64,000 bases of DNA from Rhopalosiphum padi (GCF_020882245.1 NC_083597.1:41022652-41086651), one strand, 5' to 3'; positions 14,701-28,950 are shown, counted from the stretch's first letter. Numbers and translations are program-made. Notes: generated by a model not told the origin, from the sequence alone.

Positions 14701-17700
14701 ATGTTGCACCACGTGTAACGATATTACCGTGGTTGTATCCGGTAACTACAAATAGCTGAAAAGACATAGCAATTGCATTAGGTATTAACATAATAATCGT
14801 TTTGTTATCGTGGGCTCAAATGCACTTAGAGGTGGCGGATCAATAGTAGGTATCTTGTTATTTTTCTTTCGGGACGTGACTGGTGTTCAGAGGACCCGAG
14901 CACCATGCGATAATTCATTTTAAATCGATTATTAAACGATATTTTTCGTTATTATAAATCCCGTCTAATTCTTAAGATGCGGGATTAAAATATTTACAAA
15001 TAACGGTTTAGTCAGTGTACTTATATATATATATGTAACATCTTGAAGTTGAACAAAGCTCATGATAATCTAATTGATTCGAATTCAATTTATTTAATAC
15101 AAACCATATTTCTGTTTGATTGTACCAAGTAAAATATTTGATTGATTTTTTTTTCAGGATTGTGTGAGATTAGTTTTATTTCACTGTGATATCTCATATT
15201 AAACAATTGTTATACGTTTTTAATTTCAGAACTTTGACCTAATTGAACTAGCAGTTTAAGCCGAAAAAACTAAATCACTGTATAAAAAGGTCAATCAATA
15301 AATCTAAATAATTAAACTATAAAACCTACTTTATTAAAAAGCTTTATAGTTAAATTTGAATATTATAATATTTAAGAAATAATTATTATTTATAAAATAA
15401 TAGTTACTATATAATATGTTACAGACACTTGATTGATTTCACATAACTGATCCCACTATTTTATTTAAGCAAATCGCCGATAAGCAATTCGATATCGTGT
15501 TATTAACATCACATTTTGTAAACGTGTAACACGGCGTCATATATAGGCAATATTGCTACATTCGTGTGAAGGTTTCATACTACGTTTTTGAAAAAAGTAC
15601 ATATTTCTATTATTTAGACGACAATCCTGGAATGGTTTATAACGTCGTTTTATTGAATAGTAATAATGTATAGAATTAAATGAATCCATTTATCTAGACT
15701 TTCGTCGTCACGATGAAATAATACTTGTGGCTTGTGGAAATAGCATTGTGAATTTTATAAAATATAATATACTAGGTAGATATATAATATATAAATATTA
15801 TAATCTTGGATGTTTTATACATTTAATGATGGCGTTTTATTTATAAAAATGTAAACAAAATTGAATTATAATATATTATATTTTCTAATTATTTTATTAA
15901 TTATAATAAATAAAATTAAAATGTTATGATACGTTTTAAATTGTATTTCCGCAAAGAAAAAAAAATTGATACAATAATAACAATTTAAACAAATTTCTAT
16001 AATTATTATTATATCATCAAAAATAAAACGTTTAATGCTGTTGAAAATATTGTAATATGATAAAAGGTAATCGTTGAGGTTGCTCAATTACAATGAACAT
16101 GTATATTGTATATAAATACGTCATTATGAGAAAATAAATAACCATCTTGTAATATAATATAATATGGTTAATATGTTTTAAGCGCTAGTACGACTACATA
16201 TAATTACAGAATAAAAAGAATTAATCCAAAATTATGTAAAACAAAAGGTTTTTTTTTTTATATCAAACGCATAATTAATTATAAATAGAGACGGTTCATA
16301 AGTTAGAAACAATAAATGTATGATGTTACAAAATTTATAAAATTATTTAAAATTATACTAACAATTATTATAACATAATAATATTATCTAGATTAATTTT
16401 TACTTGTGCATATAAATATTATTGAATTTATTTACAAAATAAGTTGCCACAAAATGTTAAATTTCCAAGTTTTTCTGATGTGAATAACTATAAACTGCTG
16501 TCTACTATTAAAAAAAAAAATAACTGTAAGTTAAATATTTTAATAGTTTTTTAAAATAATGATCGTTGATTAAATATTTCTTAATATTGATATAATAATG
16601 ATATGGTTTCTTAAAAATAAAAAATAAATCAATAAATCACATACACTGCATCATTGGAAATTTTCAGAGCTTATTCTACGAATAATATAAATTTTATTTT
16701 CCCTCAAATTTGATAAAAGGTAAATACCGTCTATATTATTTTTCAATTCAAATGTCGTTCCTTAGAAGTGAATAGCATGTCTGCATCGGGCACAACAATT
16801 CTCATCCGACGGGTCAATCTGTGTATGGGCTATATAAATGATTATTATAACCCCGAAATAATTGACACGTCAATCAATACAACACTAGGCCAGAAATAAA
16901 TGTGGCCTGTTTTAATTAAATTCTCTTTTCATTTTTATTTGTGTTTTGGAGGTTCATCAATCCCGGTGGTGTGCCCAACTACATTTTCAACTGTTTTCGT
17001 CGGTGTACCACAACTAGTGCAATACACTTCACTCTTACACTATCGCTACGCAGTTCTTGTGTTTGTGGTTTTGCTGAAAACTTAATATTCCTCACGCACA
17101 ATAAAATATTGCAACAAAAATATAGTATTACCTAAATACTAATAATATAACATCATCATTTTCATTTTTCTATAGAATTTAAATTAAACGTGTATAAATC
17201 GTTGGTGATTACCAGTGATTCCCAACATTTACCTTAAAATAAATAAGTGAACTATACATAGTTAGTTAACTATTCACAAGATTCTGAGTTCATCATAAAT
17301 TTTAAAATTTAAATTCAATTTAGGTTTGAATATTTATATAGTACTTTATAACAGTATATTCAGAACGTCATGTTCAAACTTTTTATGTTTCAACTAAAAG
17401 TTATATATTATTATTTGTTGAAGGTTAAGATATATACATAATATTTAAATTTGTTTGTATCATATAAATGATTTCAATTTGTAAACCTAATACATACAGA
17501 AATTCAAATAAAGTAAATCGTATGTTTCTTATCAGTATTGCTAAAGGAGAAAACAAATCTTTTTCAATCATTTGTCCAAAATCGTTAACTTTTTTTTCAA
17601 TTTGTCGAAAATCTTCAATTGTACAATCAAAGTCTACGTCAAGCTTATAGGCTTAACTTAACAAAGATGTTTCGGACCGAGAAATTCGATAAATGTACAT

Positions 17701-17754
17701 AATATGTCGTTGGAATCTTTTACAATTTGAAACATTTTAGATTTTAAAACAATA

Positions 17755-17767
17755 TACACACATACAT

Positions 17768-17825
<58 letters not shown>
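17755..17825. repeat. Compound TA/TG microsatellite
   Basis: A short CA stretch and a TA run (to about 17782) lead into an uninterrupted TG run at about 17786-17822, the longest TG tract in the window. Alternating purine-pyrimidine DNA of this kind can adopt Z-form and is normally length-polymorphic. Confidence 0.95.
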
Positions 17826-20800
17826 ATAGTTTATAAGCTCGTTGGAATATAAAACTCATATACGTGTATTGGCGGATACTGTTAAAAAACAAAATTCTTT
17901 AATTTTAGCTTTTATTTTTTATACTCTTAGTATTAAGAATTTAAAATAAAAACATTAAATTTATAATTATTATCGTTCATTATAACCCATGTGTATTCAC
18001 ACAGTCTATCAAACTGTTCTACAAACCAAAAAATAAATAAATTTAAATTTAGAATATATAATATTTACTTAACAGCTAAAGTCCTTAAAGATATATTGTA
18101 TATTATTTAATTATTTTGCAAACTAACAGATTAAAAATCTTTGGTTTAATCGGTAAAACTATTCCTTTCACTTAAAAAAAATATTGTGTGTATTCACCTC
18201 AACAAATTTACTTTACAAATATACATAGGGGAAGTCTGTACAGCAAAAGTATCAAGACCATAATATCTATTTTGTAGAGGACGACTTTGGCTAATCGAAA
18301 TTTAATTGCTTCAAAGTCAATCAATATAATAATTTAATCTTAAAAATAGGCTATTATACAATACAGATGGAAATATAGCATATAAAATATTATTTATATT
18401 AGGTGTGACAACCATCGTATGTCATAATGACCAACACAAAATGAACCAATCGCTGATATTTCGTTAGATTAAAAATAATGACTAGTTACGTATATAGTTT
18501 TGGGTTTGTAGAGTTATAAATATGTTTAGTAAAATTAATAGCATTAGTATCAATCATCTTCAAGAACCATTAACTGTATTTTAAATTAGTTATACGAAAA
18601 TGACGGACTCAGTAACTTGCATATTAAACTTAATGCACGTCTTGTTTAACACATTGCGCTATGATCTCATTTATTTATATCTAAAACATTTCAGCAAGTG
18701 ACTTAAAACCTCATTGGTTGTTTAATAAAAGCACTCTGTTTGATTTATAAATAATATTAATGAATAAAATGTAAGTAATTTATTCATTGTGGTGTTTTGA
18801 AGCAGACAGTACACGTTGTTGTATGCATAATTGTATAAGTGAAATGTAAAATTATATATAATTAAAATAAACCTTGATTTTGTTTTTAGCTCATATCAGC
18901 ATTATATTGAAGACTATAATATTTACTATATTTATGCATTTATTGAAATCGTATGGTTAAATAGTATGGTTAAGAGTGCTTTCCTTTCATTAAATAAACA
19001 TTTAAATTTTTAGAACAGTAGAGTCTAAATGGATTTTTAGTAATTTATTACTGTTATTATCTCTTTCTGTTGTCATCTTAATAAAATAGAATGTGCAATT
19101 GAGTTTTTTAAAAAAAATTCCTACTGAATTACGAGAAGTAATATTTTTAAGGTGTTAGATAAAAATGTTTGATAACTGTAGAGTTTTTATTTCGTTCACC
19201 GATGTTGACAGTTTTTTCTTCTTTTCATTGTCCCGGGGGTAAGTACAAGGATGTCTTTGCTTTTGATGAACGAAATTGAATTACGAATGATCTAACAAAA
19301 TAATGTTCTTATATATGGTTATTTCGATGGTTATTGTGAGGGGAAATAGACACTCTGGCGACGTGCGTATTCGTTAGTGTTAAAATATTGAGTCAAAAGG
19401 ACAAAATTGGCAGTTGAAAGATAACATTGTGTCAAATAGATAAATTATAAATTATCACACATGCCAATATTCTACACTGATGTAATTATATTTCCCAGAA
19501 TTCAACGGAAATTGAATTTAAAAAATATAAAATAGTTTAATGGTGTCAGAGCACAATGAAAATAATAATAAATAATTAAAAACTAAAAATGGCTCAAATG
19601 TTACATGCACTTACATATAAAAATGATTTATTTTTCTCTGTTAAGTATGAAAAATGTATAAATTGAGCTCATGTACAATTATGACATTTAGGTGATTATC
19701 TTAATTAAATACATTCTGTCATTACTAAAAATGTTGTGCTACCATGAAATGTAATATCCATTTGTCCATTATGACTTTTTAAAAGTGAATCTGCTGTATT
19801 ATTGTATAGAATGTATTAGTACTGTTAAAATAATAATAAAAGAGTAAATCTATGAATTAAAATTAGAATGTATTGATATACACGTTTAATTTTTAAATTA
19901 GGTCATTTTTACATTTTGAAATAAAAGTATATTTATGGTGTAATAAACTAATATTTGATAGGAAAATTGACCTACAATAAAACATTTTGAATAATCAAGT
20001 TATATTGTATCATCTACCAATATTGATATTCTGATTATAGTTGGAGAGTTTTTTTTAAATAATTCTACCAATTTAAAATTCAATAATTTTCTAATATACC
20101 TAATTAGTTTGTTATATTTCAATACAACACATTATTATATGTTCTAAAAACAATTACTTTTTATATATTAAGATTTAATTAACTTTTGCGGTATAAATTA
20201 TAAATCATATTTTTTTCTGTGGGTGATTGTAATTCTGAATAACTATCACACAAAATGTAATCATTTAAAAACAGTAAACTATTCACAAATCACAATGTAT
20301 CAGCTATAAGCACCTAAATCAATGGAATGCAAACGCCATATAATGAATATTTTCCATACAAACCATTCTCGGGTTTTTAATGTAAAAAAATTAAAAAGGT
20401 TTTTTATAATTTAGAGAGAGAGAAAAACGTTAGCAATATAATATTATGTATAGGTTAATAGCATTATTGAAAAAAATCAACGAAAATTATGATTTCGAAA
20501 ACCAGTGAATGGTATAAAGTTGAAGCGTAAACGTTTTGTTAGTAGTTATGACATATTATGATAATAATAAAAAAAAAACCTATCTCGTTTAACCCCGAGC
20601 TTTGTTTAAAAATTAATTAAAAATATTAAAGACAATACACCGTAATAATTATTCTGTAACAATAAACAGATGGTTTATTGAAAAATCAAAAAAAATCTAC
20701 TTATAATCATATTATTATACCGCCTATATAACATACATACCTATTTGTAATGTATTAGAACAATAATAATGTAATATACGTTACCTAATTTTTAAATCTA

Positions 20801-21137
20801 TAACACTACGTCATCGTTATTATTATATAATAATATACGTCGTTCTCTATTGGACGGCGTGTCGGCGTGAGAGTAATTGTCGATGCGGGAGAAAAATAGC
20901 GGCAATGGTCGCGCGGTTATAATGTATTAATGTTGTCAATTTTGCCGGCCGAGTTGTTTTTGTGTCGCGGGTAGGCCGGGGGTTTTCGTGCGGGCGGTCG
21001 GCGGCGGTGGCGGCCGTACAGGAAGAAGAATGGTTTTGCACGTCAACGATACCCGCGAGATGCGCGTAAAACCCGCGACCGCAACCGTGTTAATGAAACG
21101 TGACCGAACACAACAACTACGGTCGTCGATGGCTACG

Positions 21138-21203
21138 GAAGTGGCGGCGGTGGTGGTGGTACGGTTACGGTGGTGGTGGTGGAGGTAAAGGCGGCGGCGG
21201 CGG
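21138..21203. repeat. GGT/GGC imperfect triplet repeat
   Basis: Runs of GGCGGTGGTGGTGG and GGTGGTGGTGGAGG within the strongest CpG-rich island. They explain the histidine/threonine- or valine/tryptophan-rich translations of the overlapping short frames on both strands. Confidence 0.85.
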
Positions 21204-21619
21204 TGCATCCCGGCACCGGCACGGCGGTGACCCCGTCCATTATTTGTCATCATTATTGTAGTTTCCGGTAAACGAATTTAAGGCCCTCCCCCCCAAAAAC
21301 AACCCCCCCCCCCACCCACCCATTCGCGCGCAGGGGTCACAAATCTATTCGGGAGCAAATTGATTTCACGGGTCGACGGTATGTGATATCATTATGATAT
21401 TCCCTACAGGGCCGGCCATTAGTCCGCGGGCGTACTTGAACGCAAACCCCTCTCCGCACATTGCACGGCACCGCCGCCGGTCGCCGACGATTGATCCCGC
21501 GGGCTGCGATTCGGTTCGTCCGGCATTCGGATCGGATTCAAATTTTTTTTTTGCATTTTTTTTTTTTGCGTTTCCCGAATTCCATCGGTCGTGTTGTGCG
21601 TCGGACACGCTTCGGACGC

Positions 21620-21644
21620 GACGTCGCCCGGTGACGTCGCCCGG
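21620..21644. repeat. 13-bp tandem with TGACGTC-type words
   Basis: GACGTCGCCCGG occurs twice at a 13-bp period, the second copy as GTGACGTCGCCCGG. TGACGTC is close to the CREB/ATF site TGACGTCA, so binding is conceivable, but that is inference from a short word. Confidence 0.6.
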
Positions 21645-23064
21645 CGGCGTATGTCTCGCGTTGCCGACAACTCCGCAAAGTCGAACAAATCCGAGAAAAT
21701 AAATAACAACGAAAACGATATGATTTACGTCCTGTGGAAAATCGAAATCCGTCGACCGCGTATCGTCATAATTTTCTCTGACGTATTCCGATCACTCTGT
21801 AATGTTATTATATTATTGTCGTATCATCATTGTCGCTGTTGTTGTCGCGACACAGTGCCTACGCCCTGCGGACACTTTTGATAATAATGTACAATATCGT
21901 AGTGCTTACTGCGGAAACAACCGTTGTCTTGCTCATTAGCACTCCGTCGGTGTACTATAATAATAATAATAATAATAATACATAATACATAATAGTATAA
22001 TACGTTTACAGTGTTTGTACAATCGAAACGACGTGACAATTAAATCTAGAGATTTATACTTGAACAATAACTACTTCGCTACGGCGTTTACTACCGAGTT
22101 TTATTTCGGAATAATTAACATATTTTATATTAATTTGTCGAAAGTATAATATCGCAATAATATATACTGGAGTCGTTACACGACGTTATAACGACTCGGC
22201 TTATAAACTTTACATTTAAATTAACTTTTGTATTTATGTAATCTTCGCAGTTCTTTAGTATTCAAGAGCCAGATGTATATATAGACGGATAATATGTAAG
22301 AGTTTTTATTTTTATTTTTTATTCGATAATTGGTTTCACTAATTGATACAAGATTAAAACTCGAAAAAGGGCAAATAAAAAAATTAAGTCTGAAGCTAAT
22401 GAGAATTTACTGAATTTTGGATATAATTGGCCATCATGGGAAAACTTTGGACGAAACCCAAAATCGATAGAAAGGCAACAAAAGTTGCAGTTTTGTTTAC
22501 GAAATTATACAGTTTAGTCTTTAGTGTTTTATATTTTATGTGTCTCACATGATGTAAATACTTGTACGACGCTAATATATAAATATTTTTTTTATCGAAT
22601 AACTGTAAAAAAAAATTTGCTTGTTAGAACAAAGTGTTAAATATATATATTATATTTGTTTCTAGACTGTAGTTTAGCAGTTTTTTTTTATTTAAGCCAA
22701 AACTAAAATATTGATGTGGAACACTAAGGAAAAATACATTTTATTAAGAATTTGGTTGAAAAGTATTCGATTTGTGAAATTACTAATATATTAAACTGAA
22801 TAGATACCAATTTTGTGTAGAATAAAAATAAAAATAGTAACAATCTCCATTGGATGTATCAATAACATAAATAAATAGTTTTTATTTAAACTGAGCTAGT
22901 ATTAATAGATGGTTTAAATCATGATAGTACCCATCTTCTTGTGAACCTTTAAATACATATTTGTGGTAAATAAAAATGTATTGTCTTTTGAATAAAATTT
23001 ATAAATTGTTTAATTATAAACGAAATTTATAATTTTCTAATTAAAATTTTATTTTATGTCATAG

Positions 23065-23226
23065 TGAATTTTCGAAGTGAGGATAAAATACCACTGAAGC
23101 CCGTGCTCGTGTTCATACATGGTGAATCGTACGAATGGAATTCGGGGAATCCATACGATGGTACAGTTTTGGCAAGCTATGGTGGTCTAGTCGTAGTCAC
23201 CATAAATTACAGACTGGGAATATTGG
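23065..23226 (+). CDS. Neuroligin, internal coding exon (oxyanion-hole region of the cholinesterase-like domain)
   Basis: This is an internal exon of a neuroligin, a postsynaptic adhesion protein that binds neurexins across the synapse. The exon follows an AG acceptor at 23063-23064 (tgtcatag) and ends at a consensus GTAAGT donor starting at 23227. It holds two bases finishing a codon, 53 full codons and one base of a split glycine codon. The reading runs from NFRSEDKIPLKP through VLVFIHGESYEWNSGNPYDG to VVVTINYRLGILG. That order (hydrophobic strand, HG-x-x loop, NPYDG, INYRLG) is the cholinesterase/carboxylesterase fold. Active esterases usually have HGGG in the oxyanion loop, and here it is HGES, as I recall for insect neuroligins. 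The exon is much richer in G/C than its flanks. It starts mid-domain, so upstream coding exons are missing from view. A non-catalytic esterase-like protein such as gliotactin or neurotactin is less likely given the next exon. Which neuroligin paralogue this is cannot be told. Confidence 0.93.
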
Positions 23227-23299
23227 GTAAGTATATAAATTAAGATTAAAAAATAAAATAGTTGAACGTGAACATTTTTAAAGACGATGCGTGTTTGAA

Positions 23300-26200
23300 A
23301 TACTTGATATAGAGTCTGTGAACGTTAATTCAGGTTAAGTACAATAGTTCGGTAGGTACACAACGATAGTGTTCTGTATACATTGAAATTTTCGATGTAA
23401 TTTACACGACAAGGGTCAGTAATTGACCCCTTATGCTGTCCTTAACAGAGATAATTCAAGTATATTAATGCCAGTTTTACAAAAGTTCTAAACTCAACTA
23501 GACAAAGTGAAATTTAATTGAACACTGTGTAAACCACGAGCAAATTCCATTCAATAAGTTTGAATTTATTTCTAAGAATAAAAAATCTTTTATTTCAATT
23601 TGTAGAATGTAAATGCATATTTAAATAAAATTTAACTTCTCAGGTAGAATACGAAAAATGATATTGTTAAATATACCATTCCTAATTAAAAAAATATTTA
23701 CAACATTATGTATTTACTATAAATAATGTGATACATGATATAATATTTATAGTTTTAGCTTGTCCCAATAATTACTATTTCTAGTCATTGATATAAATAT
23801 TGTTTCGTAAGCACAAATACGTTATGAGTTCAAATAACTTAAAAAACATCAAAATTATATTGTTATAGATATTGATAAGTTTTTTAACATATTATCAAAA
23901 ATAACTTATATCATTGTAGTACTAAATATTTTACCTATATTTAATTGTGTGTTTAGCAAATAAATATATTAAAAATACAATAATGATTTTTAAAAGGTGA
24001 AACCGTTGTAAAATTGGTAGGTACATTTTTTTTGTCGAGCGGGTACTTTGGGAATGCTTTAGAAATACGTTAAACTTTATCTCTTCATCATATTTTCCTG
24101 TCGTAAACCCTTTGAAAGCCGTAGTTCGTGTTCATTTTTCCTGAATTTTTTGACATTCCAGGCACCTTCCGTGTAATTACGATGACGCCTATTAATAATT
24201 CATAATCCCCGGCTGTAATACCGTTGCTGAACACGAGTTTAGTTTTTTTTTTCCCCTATCATGTGTCATCGCCATGACGCATCGATGATTGATTACGTTT
24301 GGCACAGAGAAAAAAAAATGGTGAACGAAATATGACCAAAGACCATATCCGAACAGATATTGTTTTCCTGATAAATTAAACGTAAAAAACAAATTGTCGG
24401 TTGTCGGTGACATTCAAAAATACAGATTTGTGTACACAATCAGTTTTTTTTTTTAATTATTTATAAGGACAGGGGAATAAGTTAATATAGTGCGTTTGAA
24501 TCGGTATTTAATACGGATAGAAAATATAATTCACTTTTGTTTTATTATATCTATTTTGATTTGACAAAATATAAAAACCGACAGACGTGCATTTTAAAAA
24601 CAGATTTATAAAAATGTATAGTAGGTTACTGTTTTATATATTTTTTTATTTATATAGACTATATATCTGAAATCAGTGAATAAACTATACAATATGACAT
24701 TTATAATCACATTAATTATTGCAGTAGAATATTATTTTACTATGAATTAAAATTAACAAAAATTAATATCATAAGAAAACATTTGCAGTAGGCTTGCTAT
24801 AACTTACAAGATGAAAGCAATAAAAGATAATAATATATACAAATATAGGTTTATTTTTTTTACTTATTTTAGATTATGGTAAATTATTTTTAAGGTGATA
24901 CTGTTATTTTTTTTTTTTATATTTGATAAAATATAATATGATATAATAATACACGTATGAGCCACTGAATTATGTGCTTTAGGTACTCACAGTTATGCAT
25001 AGGTACTAAAATAAACCATATAGACGTTGTCTTTATTATTCTCTCTATACAGTTTTGGAGATGAATAATGCATACCTAATAATAATGTATCTTATTTTTC
25101 AACGTTTTTAAATTTGACTCTAAATTAATATGAGTTCTTAAATAAATAAATCAATTTATCATACCGTCTTTGTTTATACTGACAATGCTTTTATTGCAAC
25201 TTCTATTTCTTTTATATATTTCAAATTTACAATAGATTTTTCACACATTACAATTGTATACGTATATTTTTGTTTAAAAAAAAAAAAACTACTGTAGTGT
25301 TCACAGATGTGAACGGTTATATACGTATAAATATTGAATATTGCCAGTGGATTTGTTAACAACAAAAGTTTTAATAATATCGCAATAATACTTAAATTGT
25401 AAATCAGCTTACTTTCTGTGTACTGTAAACAAGTTTTTCGCAGAATAAATGTAGCACATTTATAATAAAAATACTACGTCGAGAATAATTCGTTTTAACG
25501 TTGTATATTTTTTTTCCAAGATTAAATAATACGGAAAAAAATACACGGCAGCTTTACAAAGACAACAATAGTATGTGTATATTATTATTTTGACGGGAAC
25601 TTGTGGGGCTGACGAAATTAATTATTTGATACCGTTTGCCAGTACTGATGTATAACATTATGATAAAATAATTTTAAAATTAATAATAATAATAATATCA
25701 AGCATCAATGCCAAAACTGTGACGTTTGGAGTAAAAATTAAAAAGTCCTTGAGTGTTTATGGCTATAAAAACCACACGTCTGGGCCCGCCGCTGCGCGTC
25801 GACACGGGGTTTGACACGGACATATATAGCCATTTAGGTGTAAAACGTTACACGCGATATTATAACAACATCAAAAATCAATTTCATGGTTGTTAGAGAT
25901 TGACGTTTTGCCCAAGGCCAAGTGAATATCCATGCATATAATATGTATATATATATATATATATATTATATACATATATTTGTGTATCCACCGTGGTTTT
26001 TAAACGAAAAAGTAATTGATGGGTTTTACCCACCACAGACAAGAACCATTAAAACGGATTGTATTTTAAAATGTGCTTAGAGGGGCCGGGTAGTTCTTAA
26101 ATTTAGAGTATAGCTTATTTTTTTTTCAAATAATCCACCCCGTTTCGTGTTAAAAGCAACAGACCGGAAAATTTAATGCAACTAAAATAGTTTGAGGCGT

Positions 26201-28250
26201 AAAAAAACGCTTGTAACATTTGACGGCGATATTTTAATTCGACGACTCATTTCGTTCGGTAGATTTACATGAAATTATTATTACGGAGAAAAAATGAATA
26301 ATGACTTTTCATCAAATAGAGAAATACGTAGTACTTAGTTTGATCAAAGTCACGCAAGGTTTGTTTACATTCATAACGATTTAAATTGTTTCAGATTTGG
26401 TTTTTGTTGAATCAACACAAACTTAGAGTTTTAATGTTTGTATTGAAATAAAAAATAATTCTTGAAACATGTTTTTGAAATGTCACTTTTAAATAAGCAC
26501 TAATAAATAACATACAATAGTCAATTATTTACAAGCTGTGAACAAGTTTTTGACAGTTTTTGTTCCTTTTAAACTTATTATTAGTATAAGGGGACACATA
26601 ACTCAGGTATTCGACGGACAACAACGATATTGAATAAATATTTAATATATTGAATTATGAAACTATTGATATTTAAAAGCTAAAAGAATATTTCCAATAA
26701 ATGTAATTATTAAATCACAATATACAAGCGAGTTTTCATAAATGTTGATGTTTATATCAATTTCAAAATAATTTTACTCTTAAAAACTAGCACACACTTT
26801 AAAATATTTAAAAAGGGTCAATGTTAAGTGCTTACAACCCACTGATTCAATTTCACAAAAACAAGTGGCTCTTTGCTCTACATACCCTGCCAACACCCTC
26901 AGTAATTTCACATTAAAATGTGCATCCTCAACCCGAAACACTAATGGTACCTAACCTATATGAAACCTTCTTGTGCGTGACACTGATATATTTCCCGTAC
27001 GACTTGTTCTATAATCGTTAGTCTTTACTCGTTACAAATCTTCAGTCCCGTATTTGAGCACTATTAATATATCATAAAGCGTTAGTTCTTATATTCAATA
27101 TATCAACATCCATGTATTTCGCTATGTATTGCAATGCATATAAAACAATTTGTATATAATATTACTTAAATACGTAGTAAGGAAATATGGAAAACGAACA
27201 ACACTGAATTAGAATATTTATTTTTTTCGAGAAACTAATACTTTTTTTTTAGTTTTGACAAGTTTCAAACGCATAATAATAACAATTGAATATATTCACT
27301 TTTTTCACATAAGACGGTAGACGAATTTTGGGTAGATGAGCTAGTGTGAATGGAAATATTGTAATATGATATGAGTCAACAAGAAAATAACAATCTTCAA
27401 TTCAGGATCTACAATTATTAATAAACGGACGCCACCGGGTAGAATATTCTAGACATTACAATATTTGTCGGGAAAAATGCACAAAAAAGTATCCAATTAA
27501 AAAAATAAAAAATACTAAAATTAAATTTACAATGTAACCTATGTATAATGTATATTATATTAGTATGATAAAAATAAAATGTTATTGCGTTTATGGTATT
27601 TATTGTGATAATATATTACAATGACATATTTTAAAACATGCAATAATAATATTGATCAATACGTAATATGATGCATTGATGCATCTTAACACTTATCAGT
27701 TATCTGGGACATTTCTAAATAGTAAATAAATACTAATATATATATATATATATTTATTTTACTTGATTTTTATATTATTATTTAAATATATAATATATAT
27801 ATATATGTAGATAAAGTATTTAAATTGTAATTAAATTAATTCGCAATTAACGATAACGGTATAATTTAATAAGAATTAGCAATTAATTTCCATTTAAAGT
27901 GATAAAATAACAGTGATACGTAATTAATTAGTGTCTTCAACAAATCAGCTTTAATTTTTTAATTTTATTTTTTTTTATATTTTGTAACTTCCGGGAAAAA
28001 AATAATAACTGGGAATACACTATTCAGCAATTAATATTTATCGATTTTTAATTTAAAGATTTTAAGTTACGCGAATGCTTATTAAATATTATGCTTTAAC
28101 AGTACTGTAAAAACATAGAATGTATACAAAGCAGAAAATAGGTTAGCAGTCGAATTGTAATAAATTATTCATTTATTGTTTGGACTGCGTTAATGATGGT
28201 TTAGGAAAACAGATAAGGTTTGTCAGATCATAATGGAAGTACTGACACAT
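23300..28250. other. A/T-rich intronic stretch
   Basis: Mostly A/T-rich sequence. Slightly G/C-richer spots occur near 24040-24420 and 25770-25830 (GGGCCCGCCGCTGCGCGTCG), and there is a TA hairpin near 25936. No exon or element is recognised. Confidence 0.6.
25936..25981. repeat. TA microsatellite with inverted-repeat shoulders
   Basis: A central TA run (about 25946-25966) is flanked by ATAATATGTATA on the left and TATATACATAT on the right, giving an imperfect self-complementary unit of about 45 bp. Confidence 0.85.
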
Positions 28251-28259
28251 TGGGTTAGC

Positions 28260-28950
28260 TCCATCAAAACATCGGGGCAGCAGCGTGACAGGTAAAATTG
28301 GATGCAACTTTTTTTCCCGGCAGAAGTGTAGGATCTATGTGAACATTACTACCGCAGAATTGGATGTACCTTGGGCGGGTTGGTGTTAAATCGTTTTCGT
28401 GACATCAATTGGGCTCGTCGCCACGACACATACGCACGCGGCACCCATACACTATTTATCCTCTCAGTCGCGGTATCTCTTTCTCTCGCAATGTCTCTCT
28501 CTCTAATTCTCTCTCCACCTTTCTCTACCAGTCGGATATCTCTATCGTACGTACGTACACGAAAGATAACATGGTCTGTGCCGATGCATAAATTATAGAT
28601 TTTACATTTCGTATTTCGACGAGTAGAGGAAAAGAGAAATCGCCCGCACCACCATCGAAACTATAATGCTATATATATACATTATATACACACATACGCG
28701 TGGTATCCGAAACCGTCTATCCTATTTTCCGCTTTCAATTTTATCCTCCGCCCCACCACCCCTCTGTCATGCAGCACGCACTCTCACGACGATCTCCTTC
28801 GACGTTGTCGTTCCCGAAGCCAACATCACCCGTGTGAACACAACCACACGTACACGAATAACCGTACACGCGCACGGGTCTAAAGCCGGAAATACTCGGG
28901 GATCCGGAGCTCACATAATATAAAAGACTGGCATTTTATTTATTTTCTTA
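28260..28950. promoter_or_regulatory. G/C-rich patch with CT-rich core
   Basis: Within the large intron, composition changes to CpG- and CT-rich. The part at 28455-28545 is a degenerate pyrimidine tract (CTCTTTCTCTCG, TCTCTCTCTCTAATTCTCTC), followed by CpG-rich sequence to about 28915. The two short plus-strand frames at 28371-28598 and 28409-28591 overlap each other and are serine/leucine-rich by virtue of the CT tract, so they are not called as genes. GAGA-type binding sites on the minus strand are plausible but unproven. Confidence 0.25.
28455..28545. repeat. Degenerate CT-rich tract
   Basis: An imperfect pyrimidine-rich run with several CTCTCTCT blocks inside the CpG-rich patch of the large intron. 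It accounts for the serine/leucine-rich short frames there. Confidence 0.8.

Larger units (their letters stand above)
20860..21860. promoter_or_regulatory. Strongest CpG-rich island in the window
   Basis: This is the most G/C-rich kilobase seen. It contains a GGT/GGC triplet tract (about 21138-21203), a C-homopolymer-rich stretch (about 21282-21322) and a 13-bp tandem with TGACGTC words (21620-21644). It ends about 1.2 kb before the first visible coding exon. Six or more frames of 60-105 codons overlap on both strands (20936-21253 minus, 21394-21702 plus, 21419-21709 minus and others). Their translations are Arg/His/Thr/Pro-rich and reflect the triplet composition, not a recognisable protein. 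The position would suit an internal promoter for a shorter transcript or an intronic enhancer, but no TSS signal is proven. Confidence 0.4.
1..23064 (+). other. Upstream intron and/or 5' flank of the neuroligin gene
   Basis: The first visible coding exon begins inside the esterase-like domain, so its acceptor at 23063-23064 must be joined to an upstream exon. I looked by eye in this stretch for the expected preceding block (SEDCLYLNIY-like) and for a signal peptide exon and did not find them. The simplest reading is that most or all of this region is intron. Weakly conserved or noncoding exons could have been missed. The background is A/T-rich with many short poly-A, poly-T and ATT runs. Frames of 60-113 codons at 1508, 3987, 4297, 9953, 11237, 12886, 14206 and 15866 show no recognisable domain. 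The CpG-rich patches listed separately are the only compositionally distinct parts. Confidence 0.6.

Noticed and set aside
20936..21253. 105-codon minus-strand ORF rich in Arg, His, Thr and Pro
   Set aside because: It translates GGT/GGC triplet and C-rich repeats; overlapping frames on the other strand are equally open.
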